Positions 25,647 to 32,869 of a stretch of DNA of 37,133 bases are shown in pieces. The stretch spans positions 1 through 37,133 of the forward strand of contig JAQCBR010000029.1 in the NCBI GenBank assembly GCA_027621295.1, written 5' to 3'. The translations under genes were made by a program, and so were the position numbers. The notes below the pieces were generated by a model, which was not told where the DNA came from, ran no database searches, and was given only the letters and a program-made list of their open reading frames with translations. This DNA is from Planctomycetota bacterium (GTDB lineage Bacteria; Planctomycetota; UBA1135; UBA2386). Positions within the stretch are counted from its first letter, which is position 1; each line of letters opens with the position of its first letter.

Positions 25647-26819
25647 TCAGCGCTTCACGTGCGGGGCGACGCGCGCCAGCCGGACGCCGCCGTCGGTCCA
25701 CGCGACGACGAATCCGTCGCCGCTGCGCGCGAGCTGCGGAAACCCGGTCGCACGACCAGGCGCGACGCGCGCTACCGGGATCAGGTCCCCCGGATCGCCT
25801 TCGGGGGGAAATTCCCGGAGCCGGACCGCACCGTCCTTGCCGTCGGCACCGATCCAGCAGATCCAGACCGTTCCGTCGTCGAGCATCCGCAGCGACACGC
25901 GCCCGACCGGGTAGGCATCATCGACGGTCACCGGCTCACCGAACGTCGCACCCGCGTCGCTCGACCGTGCGAACTGGACGCGCGCCTCGCCGCCCGACGC
26001 GGTGAACCAGGCGACCGCGACCTGACGACCGGAGGCCGCCACCGACGGGCCGTTCACCGGACAGCCGGGGATCTTCCAGCGCCCCCCACCGACGGTTTGC
26101 GGCTTCGACCAGACGCCGCCCACCTCGCGGACCAGCCCGATGTCCCGGACCTCGTCGTCGGAGCGATCGCGATACACGAGCACCAAACCCTCGGAGGTCT
26201 GCGCCATCGACGTCTGGCAACACTCGCAGACACGCGGGTCGAGCAGGGCCGGATGGGTCAGCTCGCCGGCCGGCCCGCACTCGACGTATCGCAGCGTCAT
26301 GCTCCCGCCGGCGGGCATCTCCCGGCCGTCGAGCCAGGCGACACCGATGCGGTCGGCGTCGAGCGGCACCATCGACACGAAGCCGTGCTCGGCCGCAACG
26401 CCGTCCTCGTGCGGGCGGAACCCGGTGCCGAACTCCGCAGCACCCGCCGCAGCCCGCGCGATCAGCACGTCGTAGTCGTAAGTCCCTTCACCTCGCATCG
26501 CCCGCCAGTGCGCGGCCAGGCTGCCGTCCGACGCCTCGACGAGCTGCGGGAAGTCCGCCCAGTTCACGAACCAGCGCGCGCCGCGCGCGATCGTCCGCGG
26601 CTCGGTCCACGCATCGCCGTCCAGCGCCGCGAAGCGGAGCGCGTGGCCGCCGTCGACCGGCTCGACCCAGGACAGCAGGACCCGACCGTCCGCGGTCTCG
26701 CACAGTGACGGCTCGCCGCTCGGCTCGGGCGCTGGAGACGGGAGCCGGGACACCTGGCCTTGGACGACGCTGGCGAACGAGAGAACGCCGGACAACGCCC
26801 AGGAGCGCAGGAGACTCAT
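25647..26819 (-). CDS. Exported BNR/sialidase-like beta-propeller protein
   Basis: This 390-residue protein has a signal peptide (about 1-22) and a repeated beta-rich pattern typical of six-bladed BNR/sialidase propellers, including an Asp-box-like SSDAGATFGEP (about 286-296). The catalytic Arg triad and Tyr of true sialidases are not evident, so hydrolase activity should not be assumed. Distinctive features are the cysteine cluster VCECCQT (Cys198, Cys200, Cys201) and PGCPVNGPSV (Cys253), which may bind metal or form disulfides. Its ATG overlaps the stop of the hydroxylase FAD subunit as ATGA, so it is translated as the last gene of that operon. The functional link to a cytoplasmic molybdoenzyme is unexplained. 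Confidence 0.78.
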   Translation of the reverse strand: MSLLRSWALSGVLSFASVVQGQVSRLPSPAPEPSGEPSLCETADGRVLLSWVEPVDGGHALRFAALDGDAWTEPRTIARGARWFVNWADFPQLVEASDGSLAAHWRAMRGEGTYDYDVLIARAAAGAAEFGTGFRPHEDGVAAEHGFVSMVPLDADRIGVAWLDGREMPAGGSMTLRYVECGPAGELTHPALLDPRVCECCQTSMAQTSEGLVLVYRDRSDDEVRDIGLVREVGGVWSKPQTVGGGRWKIPGCPVNGPSVAASGRQVAVAWFTASGGEARVQFARSSDAGATFGEPVTVDDAYPVGRVSLRMLDDGTVWICWIGADGKDGAVRLREFPPEGDPGDLIPVARVAPGRATGFPQLARSGDGFVVAWTDGGVRLARVAPHVKR

Positions 26820-27817
26820 CCCAGACAGTCGCGCAGCGCGCGCGCGACGAAGACGGGCGCCATCTTCTTGCGCCAGGACGCGAAGTGGTCGGTGTTGTCC
26901 ATCGCACGCGTCGGCTTGAAGGCTTCCTGGGCTGCGGCGGTGATCCGCTCCTCGGCCGCCGCATCGCCCGCGACGAGCTTCTCGCCGATCAGCAGTTCTG
27001 CCGTCTTGGTCGCCGGGATCGCGTAGCTGCCGGCCCCACCGATGCGGATCTCGGCCGCGGTGCACACGTCTCCGTCGAAGCGGAGCCAGGCACCGATTCC
27101 GAGCACCGGGAAGTCGAATGTGTCGCGACGGCGCAGCTTGCGATAGCTCGCGCGCCACGTCCCGTCGACCGCGGGCAGATGGAGGTGCGTCAGCAGCTCA
27201 CCCGGCTTCTTGGTCGTGAACGCGATCCCGTCGTCCTGGTAGAGGTCTGCGACAGGGATCCGGCGCTCGCCCTCGGGACCGATCAGGGACACCTCGGCCC
27301 CCACCGCGCAGAGCAGCGGCACCGTGTCGCTCGACTGCACCGCCCAGCAGCGCGGGCTCGACGGCGCGACCCAGCAGGTGTCGCCGCTGCACTTCATGCA
27401 GAACGAGATCGACTCGCGCCACTCGTGGCTCTGGTCGTAGTAGTTGCACCGCGTGTCGAGCAGCAGGTTGCCGCCGATCGTCCCCATGTTGCGGAGCAGA
27501 GGGGTCGAGATGACCGACGCCGCGTGCACCAACGCCGGGTGCGCGGCCTGGAGGGCAGGGTCCTTCTCGAGCGACGTCAGCGTCGTCATCGCACCGACCG
27601 TGATGCCCTCCGCAGCCGAGCCGGAGACGCCGACCAGATCCGCGCAGCCGGACAGCGCGATCACCTCGGTCGGCGTCTGCACGCGACGCTTCATGTTCGG
27701 GTAGAGGTCCGTGCCGCCGGCGACGTACTGGGACGCCGGGCCGTGGTCCGCCGCGATCTTCACGGCTTCGGCCGCAGACGTCGGGCGGTGATAGGTGAAG
27801 CGAGGCAGCCGCAGCAT
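26816..27817 (-). CDS. hcrB: Molybdenum hydroxylase FAD subunit with [4Fe-4S] insertion (HBCR beta type)
   Basis: This 333-residue CO-dehydrogenase/xanthine-dehydrogenase-type flavoprotein subunit has YVAGGTDLYPNM (about 31-42) and NMGTIGGNLLLDTR (about 110-123), both FAD-binding motifs. Directly after lies an insertion with Cys124, Cys140, Cys148 and Cys157. Spacings of 16, 8 and 9 equal those I recall for the extra [4Fe-4S] cluster of 4-hydroxybenzoyl-CoA reductase beta subunit (Cys122, 138, 146, 155 in Thauera). Ordinary xanthine dehydrogenase subunits lack this loop. The cluster marks the enzyme as a likely reductive dehydroxylase taking low-potential electrons, though the substrate here is not proven. 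Its ATG overlaps the alpha-subunit stop by one base (TGATG). Confidence 0.9.
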   Translation of the reverse strand: MLRLPRFTYHRPTSAAEAVKIAADHGPASQYVAGGTDLYPNMKRRVQTPTEVIALSGCADLVGVSGSAAEGITVGAMTTLTSLEKDPALQAAHPALVHAASVISTPLLRNMGTIGGNLLLDTRCNYYDQSHEWRESISFCMKCSGDTCWVAPSSPRCWAVQSSDTVPLLCAVGAEVSLIGPEGERRIPVADLYQDDGIAFTTKKPGELLTHLHLPAVDGTWRASYRKLRRRDTFDFPVLGIGAWLRFDGDVCTAAEIRIGGAGSYAIPATKTAELLIGEKLVAGDAAAEERITAAAQEAFKPTRAMDNTDHFASWRKKMAPVFVARALRDCLG

Positions 27818-30303
27818 CAGGAACGCGCCTCCGTCGCTTCGCGCTCGACCTCGACGCCGGTGCCGCCCTGCCAGGGCGTGCGCACGCGACGCGGCTCGGG
27901 CCATTCGATCGAGGGGAGCTCGTTCGGGCCGTAGCGCCCTTCCTGACCGCGCGCCTTCTTCTGCATCGCGTCGAAGACCTTCTCGGGAGTCACCGGCACC
28001 TCGTCCACGCGGACGCCGACCGCGTCGTACACCGCGTTGGCGACCGCCGGCATGATCGGGAGCAGCGGGCCCTGGCCCGCCTCCTTGGCGCCGAACGGTC
28101 CGTTCGGATCCGGATCCTCGACGATCCACGTGACGACCTCGGGCATCTCCATCGAGGTCGGCGTCTTGTACTCGAGCATCGACGGGATCTTGTGCACGCC
28201 GAAGCGGTTCCCGCGGTAGCTCATCTCCTCCATCATCGCCTCGCCGAGGCCCATGTAGACCGAACCTTCGACCTGGCCGACGACGAGGGCCGGGTTGAGC
28301 GCGCGCCCGATGTCGTGCGCGACCCAGATCTTCGGGACCTTGTAGATCCCGGTCTCCGGGTCGACGTCGACCTCGACGATCGCCGCGGTGTACGAGTAGC
28401 TCGGGCTCGGACCGACGCCGCCGCCCTTGAAGCGTGCAGCGGCCCGCGGCGGCCGGTAGGACCCGGTCGTGCCGAGCGTGCCGAGCTTGGCCTCGGCGAT
28501 CTGCACGGCCTCCGCGAAGCTCATCCCGCGCTCGGGATCCTCACAGTCGAACACGCGGCCGCCCGCGAACGTCAGGCGCCCCTTCGGAACCTCGAGCTTG
28601 TCGGCGACCGGACCGACGATCATCTCGCGCGCCCGCTCCGCGGCCTGCAGCGCCGCGTTGCCGGTCATGACCGTCACCCGGGAGCTGTACGACCCGAGGT
28701 CGACCGGCGTCAGGTCGGTGTCCGAAGTGACGATGCGCAGGTCCTGTGGCTCGAGTCCGAAGACCTCGGCGACGATGTAGGCGAGGATCGAGTTGCTGCC
28801 CTGGCCGATGTCCGTGCTGCCGCAGAACACCGTGACGAGCCCACTCCGGTCGAGCTTGAGCTGCACGCCCGAGTGCGGCATCGCGTTCCAGTAGATCGGC
28901 AGGCCGGCGCCCGACAGGTAGCTCGAGCACGCGATGCCGATGCCCTTGCCGTACGGCTGCTTGCCCCAGCGCTCGAGGAAGCCGGAGCCCTCGACGACCT
29001 TGTCGATGCAGGTGCCCAGCCCCATCGAACCGATGCGCATCCAGTTCGCGGTCAACGAGTGCGCGTCGACGAGGTTCTGGCGGCGGAGCACCGCCGGATT
29101 GATGCCGAGTTCGACCGCGATCTTGTCCAGCTGGACCTCGAGGCCGAACCGCGGCTGCGGCGTGCCGTGCCCGCGCTTCGGGCCGCAAGGCGCCTTGTTC
29201 GTGAACCAGCGCGCGCCGCGGAAGTGGTAGTTCTCGACCGGGTAGGTCACGGTCTGCAGAGCGCCCGTGTAGAAGGTGCTCGCCGTGCCGTACGACCCGT
29301 AGGCCCCGCCGTCGAGGTGGGTCTCGAAGTCGAGCGCCTTGATCCGGCCGGTCTTGGTGACGCCGATCCGGCTCTTCATCAGCACCGGGTGGCGACCGCG
29401 GTGGGTCTGGAAGACCTCTTCACGCGTGAGCGTGATCTTGACCGGACGGCCGGTCTTGATGGACAGCGCAGCAGCCGCGATCTCGTGGTTGAACGGGTCC
29501 GACTTGCCGCCGAATCCGCCGCCGTTCGGGCAGGCGATCACGCGGATCTTGTGCGCGGGCACGTGGTCGACGAGGACCTTCGAAAGCGCCTTGTGCAGGT
29601 AGTGCGGCGTCTGCGTGCTCGACATGACCGTGACCTTCCCGTCGGGGTCACGGAACGCGAGCGTCGAGTGCTCCTCCATCGGCAGGTGCGTGTTCCCCTC
29701 GAAGAAGAACACGTCCTCCCGGACCAGGTCGCTCTCGGCGAATCCCGCGTCCATGTCGCCGAACTCGAGGTGCTCCTGGCGGTGCAGGTTGCCGCCGCGA
29801 CCGTAGTCGTGGATGCGGTTGTCCTCCTGCTTCGCGGCCTCGAAGACGTCGGTGACGACGTCGAGCTTCTCGTACTCGACCTTGACGAGCCGGCACGCGT
29901 CCCACGCGGTGTCCTCGTCGACCGCGGCGATCGCGACGACCGGGTCGCCGATGAAGCGCACCTTGTCGTAGCAGAGCGTGTGCTCGTCCTGGCTGACCGG
30001 AAGGATGCCGAACGTGTTGGGCAGCTCCTCGCCGCGGAGGACCGCGTGGACGCCGGGCAGCGCCTCGGCGGCCGAGGTGTCGACCGACACGATCCGCGCG
30101 TGGGCGACCGTGCTCCGCAGCAGCTTGCAGAACAGCATCCGCGGCAGCTTGAGGTCGTCCGCGAACCGGGTCTGCCCGGTCACACGGCTCCGCGCGTCGA
30201 CCTTGCGCCACGGCTTGCCGATCACCTGCAGCGTCGCAGGATCGACCGCGTGCATGTGCTTGCCCTCGGGGCGGTCTGCCCCGGACGTACCGTCACTGCC
30301 CAT
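27817..30303 (-). CDS. hcrA: Molybdopterin-binding large subunit of HBCR-type molybdenum hydroxylase
   Basis: This is an 828-residue catalytic subunit of the xanthine oxidase family. In order: the small a/b hammerhead domain (about 30-150), TQTPHYLHKAL, the cofactor motifs GGGFGGK (261-267) and GPKRGHGTPQ (374-383, the usual RGxGxPQ), GSTDIGQGSN, YSSRVTVMTGNA, and the active-site Glu in GAKEAGQGP near the C-terminus. It should coordinate Mo through molybdopterin cytosine dinucleotide. The ATG at 30303 lies 11 bases inside the small-subunit gene; a second ATG at 30255 is possible and would give a more typical N-terminus. Together with the [2Fe-2S] and FAD subunits it would form the (alpha beta gamma)2 enzyme. 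Similarity to hydroxybenzoyl-CoA reductase is suggested mainly by the partner subunit. Confidence 0.92.
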   Translation of the reverse strand: MGSDGTSGADRPEGKHMHAVDPATLQVIGKPWRKVDARSRVTGQTRFADDLKLPRMLFCKLLRSTVAHARIVSVDTSAAEALPGVHAVLRGEELPNTFGILPVSQDEHTLCYDKVRFIGDPVVAIAAVDEDTAWDACRLVKVEYEKLDVVTDVFEAAKQEDNRIHDYGRGGNLHRQEHLEFGDMDAGFAESDLVREDVFFFEGNTHLPMEEHSTLAFRDPDGKVTVMSSTQTPHYLHKALSKVLVDHVPAHKIRVIACPNGGGFGGKSDPFNHEIAAAALSIKTGRPVKITLTREEVFQTHRGRHPVLMKSRIGVTKTGRIKALDFETHLDGGAYGSYGTASTFYTGALQTVTYPVENYHFRGARWFTNKAPCGPKRGHGTPQPRFGLEVQLDKIAVELGINPAVLRRQNLVDAHSLTANWMRIGSMGLGTCIDKVVEGSGFLERWGKQPYGKGIGIACSSYLSGAGLPIYWNAMPHSGVQLKLDRSGLVTVFCGSTDIGQGSNSILAYIVAEVFGLEPQDLRIVTSDTDLTPVDLGSYSSRVTVMTGNAALQAAERAREMIVGPVADKLEVPKGRLTFAGGRVFDCEDPERGMSFAEAVQIAEAKLGTLGTTGSYRPPRAAARFKGGGVGPSPSYSYTAAIVEVDVDPETGIYKVPKIWVAHDIGRALNPALVVGQVEGSVYMGLGEAMMEEMSYRGNRFGVHKIPSMLEYKTPTSMEMPEVVTWIVEDPDPNGPFGAKEAGQGPLLPIMPAVANAVYDAVGVRVDEVPVTPEKVFDAMQKKARGQEGRYGPNELPSIEWPEPRRVRTPWQGGTGVEVEREATEARS

Positions 30304-30811
30304 GCAGAGCCTCCCGGGACGGCGTCGCGTCCTCGCCGCGCAGGCGGCGCGCCGCCAGCTCGACGGCCTCGAAGATCTTGATGTAGCCGGTGCAGCGGCA
30401 GATGTTCCCCGACAGCGCCCGGCGGATCTCGTCGCGCGTCGGGTCGGGGTTGTCCTCGAGCAGCTTCTTCGCAGCGAGCATGAAGCCCGCCGAGCAGTAG
30501 CCGCACTGGGACGCGCCGAGCTCGGCGAAGAAGTCCTGGAGCGGATGCAGATCGGGGCCATCCGCGAGACCCTCGATCGTCGTGACATCCTTGCCCTGCG
30601 CCTCGAGCGCGAGCACGAGGCAGGACAGCACCGGCGTGCCGTCGACGAGCACGGTGCAGGCCCCGCACTCACCGAGCTCGCAGCCGTGCTTCGTGCCGGT
30701 CAGGTCGAGGTCCTCGCGGAGGACCTCGAGCAGGGTGCGGTGGGGCTGGAACGCTGTCTGGTGCCGCTCGCCGTTGACGACGAACCCACCGAGGACCTTC
30801 GGGGCGGTCAT
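30293..30811 (-). CDS. hcrC: [2Fe-2S] small subunit of HBCR-type molybdenum hydroxylase
   Basis: This 172-residue iron-sulfur subunit has a plant-ferredoxin-like N-terminal domain with Cys44, Cys49, Cys52 and Cys64 (CELGECGAC...C) and a C-terminal four-helix domain with Cys103, Cys106, Cys138 and Cys140 (CGYC and CRCTGY), each binding one [2Fe-2S]. These carry electrons between the Mo site and the FAD subunit. The ATG at 30811 is supported by the family N-terminus and by a TACAGT box 9 bases upstream. It is the first gene of the four-gene unit hcrC-hcrA-hcrB-propeller. No twin-arginine signal is seen, so the enzyme is cytoplasmic. The C-terminus extends about 15 residues past the usual end. 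Confidence 0.94.
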   Translation of the reverse strand: MTAPKVLGGFVVNGERHQTAFQPHRTLLEVLREDLDLTGTKHGCELGECGACTVLVDGTPVLSCLVLALEAQGKDVTTIEGLADGPDLHPLQDFFAELGASQCGYCSAGFMLAAKKLLEDNPDPTRDEIRRALSGNICRCTGYIKIFEAVELAARRLRGEDATPSREALHGQ

Positions 30812-30820
30812 GGGGCGAAC

Positions 30821-30826
30821 ACTGTA
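30821..30826 (-). promoter_or_regulatory. TANNNT -10-like box 9 bases before the hydroxylase operon
   Basis: TACAGT on the minus strand is 9 bases from the ATG at 30811. The spacer GTTCGCCCC is identical to that before the FAD oxidoreductase start at 21798. No clear -35 or Shine-Dalgarno sequence is seen. Confidence 0.42.
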
Positions 30827-30877
30827 CCCCTGGCGCCACACGCGAACCAGCGCAGGCGGCCCCACGCCATTCGGCGG

Positions 30878-30883
30878 TATCCT
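30878..30883 (+). promoter_or_regulatory. TANNNT -10-like box 6 bases before the FG-GAP gene
   Basis: TATCCT is followed by GCAGGC and the ATG at 30890, a spacing at which transcription would begin at or next to the start codon. The hexamer equals the one before the FAD oxidoreductase. Confidence 0.35.
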
Positions 30884-30889
30884 GCAGGC

Positions 30890-32026
30890 ATGTTCGCGAA
30901 GCGCCGCAGCCACGCATCCTCCGCCGCGGTGCTCGCGATCGTCATCGGGTCCCTGCCGGGGGCGGGCCGCCGCTGCGGCGCGCAGGAGCCCGCCGCGGGC
31001 GTCACGTCGATCGAGATCGTGGATGCGGGCGACACGCCGAGCTTCCTCGTCACCGACCGGGGTCGGCTCCGCCTGTTCGAGCGGCAGCGTGAGTCCTTCG
31101 TCGACGTCGGGCCGTCGCGTTTCCCGGCCATCCGCGGCGTGACGATGGCCTTCCCGGCACGCTTCGACGCGAACATCCCGGCGCTCCTCGCCATCGCCTC
31201 GCAGCGGATCGCCGTGCTCGAACTGGGCGCGGACGGCGTCTACGTCGACCGGAGCGCCGAGCGCCTGCCGCAGCCCCCGCTCCGAGGAGTCACCTGGCTG
31301 AGCGCGGCCGACCTGGACGCGGACGGCGACCTGGACATCCTCGCCGCTGCCGAGGGGCGCCCCGTGCTGCTCCTCAACGACGGCGAGGAACGCTTCGTCG
31401 ACCGGAGCGCGGAGTTCCTGCCGCCGGACCCCGCACCGTGCCGGAGGATCTTCCCGTACGACGTCGGCGCGGACGGCGACCTCGACCTCGTGACCGCGGA
31501 CCCGGAGTTCCGCGTGCTGATCCGTGATCTGTACGGCCGCTACCGGGACGAGTCGGCCAAGCGGCTCGCGCGCGAGTCGGTCACCGCGCGCAGCCTCGTC
31601 GCGTTCGACGCCGACGACGACGGCGACATCGACGCGGTGCTGCTCCGCGGCGACCGCCCCGACGAGCTCTGGCTCGACGACGGGCGCGGGCGGCTGGTCC
31701 CGGCCGCCGACGGCTACATGCCCGAAGCCCGTTCCACGGCCGGCATCCGCTTCGACGTCGACGGCGACGGCATCCTGGACCTCGTCACCGTCGGCGCTGC
31801 GGGCGTCCGATTCCGGCTCGTCGCAGGCCGCAAGCTGATCGAGGACGGCACGCGCTTCCTCGCGACCGCGACGCCGCCCGACCTGAACGAGGTCCGCGCG
31901 GCCGACGTCGACGACGACGGCGACCTCGACCTGCTGCTCGGCGGACCGACCGGGATCACCCCGCTGATCCGCGACGAGCACGGGATCTTCGCCGCCGACG
32001 CGAAGACCTGGTTCGCCGAGCGCTGA
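30890..32026 (+). CDS. Exported FG-GAP/VCBS-repeat beta-propeller protein
   Basis: This 378-residue protein has a basic N-terminus and hydrophobic core (about 4-24), probably a signal peptide. At least five calcium-binding FG-GAP-type loops are visible, beginning at about residues 141 (DLDADGDLDIL), 191 (DVGADGDLDLV), 240 (DADDDGDIDAV), 289 (DVDGDGILDLV) and 339 (DVDDDGDLDLL). They are spaced about 50 residues apart, as in integrin-alpha-like seven-bladed propellers. Such proteins are abundant in Planctomycetota and related phyla and act in adhesion or carbohydrate binding; the ligand is unknown. It is divergent from the hydroxylase operon (78 bases) and convergent with the metallopeptidase gene, only 6 bases away. 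Confidence 0.85.
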   Translation: MFAKRRSHASSAAVLAIVIGSLPGAGRRCGAQEPAAGVTSIEIVDAGDTPSFLVTDRGRLRLFERQRESFVDVGPSRFPAIRGVTMAFPARFDANIPALLAIASQRIAVLELGADGVYVDRSAERLPQPPLRGVTWLSAADLDADGDLDILAAAEGRPVLLLNDGEERFVDRSAEFLPPDPAPCRRIFPYDVGADGDLDLVTADPEFRVLIRDLYGRYRDESAKRLARESVTARSLVAFDADDDGDIDAVLLRGDRPDELWLDDGRGRLVPAADGYMPEARSTAGIRFDVDGDGILDLVTVGAAGVRFRLVAGRKLIEDGTRFLATATPPDLNEVRAADVDDDGDLDLLLGGPTGITPLIRDEHGIFAADAKTWFAER

Positions 32027-32032
32027 CCCGCG

Positions 32033-32746
32033 TCAGTCCTCGTCGCTGCGACCGCCGAGCAGACCGCTGCGGACCAACCAGTAGACGAGCTGCGACGCGG
32101 CGACCAGCGTCGCAGCGAGGTAGGTGAAGCCGGCCGCGTAGAGCGTCTTGCGCACGCCGTCCATCTCGTCGGCGGCGACCAAGCCGGATCCCTCGAGGAT
32201 CCGGATCGCGCGCGCCGACGCGTCGAACTCGACCGGCAGCGTCACCAGGTGGAACAGCAGCGTCGCCCCGAACAGCACGAGGCCGAACACCATGAGCGCC
32301 TGCGCCGACAGGAACATCCCGATCAGGAACATCGGCAGCGCGAGCGAGTTCACGAGCTGCACCGGGCCGACGAGCGCGGACCTCAGCTGCAGCGGCTGGT
32401 AGGCCTGCGCGTGCTGGATCGCGTGGCCGACCTCGTGGGCGGCGACGGCGACCGCGGCGGCCGAGCGCGCGTTGAGCACGTCTTCCGACAGCCGGACCGT
32501 GCGGCTCGTCGGGTCGTAGTGGTCGGACAGCATGCCGGCCACCGCCTCGACGCGGACGCCGTGGATGCCGGCACCGCGCAGGATCAGCTGGGCAGCCTCG
32601 GCTCCCGAGATCCGTGAGCGCAGACCGACCTGGGAGTAGCGGGCGAACGTCCCCTTCACATGCCACTGCGCGTAGAGCGCGAGCAGCAGGAACGGGCCGA
32701 CGTAGAGGAAGTAGAGCGGGTCGAACGTGAAGAAGAACGCGGTCAT
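32033..32746 (-). CDS. YugP-type membrane zinc metallopeptidase
   Basis: This is a 237-residue integral membrane protein with an N-terminal helix (about 8-28), then a soluble zinc-binding region with HEVGHAIQH (HExxH at 104-108), and further helices (about 125-150, 152-170 and 205-228). The segment LPVEFDASARAIRIL after the third helix contains the Glu that is the likely third ligand. This is the layout of the YugP / Zn_peptidase_2 family; substrates are unknown. The ATG at 32746 begins the first helix. It is a single gene, 123 bases downstream of the DEAD-box helicase gene on the same strand, with a hairpin between them. Confidence 0.9.
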   Translation of the reverse strand: MTAFFFTFDPLYFLYVGPFLLLALYAQWHVKGTFARYSQVGLRSRISGAEAAQLILRGAGIHGVRVEAVAGMLSDHYDPTSRTVRLSEDVLNARSAAAVAVAAHEVGHAIQHAQAYQPLQLRSALVGPVQLVNSLALPMFLIGMFLSAQALMVFGLVLFGATLLFHLVTLPVEFDASARAIRILEGSGLVAADEMDGVRKTLYAAGFTYLAATLVAASQLVYWLVRSGLLGGRSDED

Positions 32747-32851
32747 CGTGGCCTGCGTACCGCTACTCCAAACCGGCGCAGCACGCCAGACGGGAGTCTA
32801 CGCGCGAGCGCTCGGGACACTCCCTGCGCCCGCACGCCCGCGCTCCCGACT

Positions 32852-32868
32852 CCGGGCATGATGCCCGG
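32852..32868 (-). terminator. Terminator-like hairpin after the DEAD-box helicase gene
   Basis: A perfect 8-bp inverted repeat, CCGGGCAT and ATGCCCGG around a single G, starts immediately after the helicase stop codon. In RNA it would form a stem of about 7 bp with a three-base loop. There is no T-tract. It would separate the helicase from the metallopeptidase gene. Confidence 0.45.
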
Positions 32869-32869
32869 C

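Noticed and set aside
25647-26819. Calling the propeller protein a true sialidase
   Set aside because: Only a propeller fold and one Asp-box-like motif are visible; the catalytic residues of sialidases are not.
28192-30381. A 729-codon open frame on the plus strand opposite the molybdenum subunit gene
   Set aside because: Its product is Arg/Asp/Val/Leu-biased with no domain motifs, and the opposite strand has an unambiguous gene. Long antisense open frames are expected in very G+C-rich DNA.
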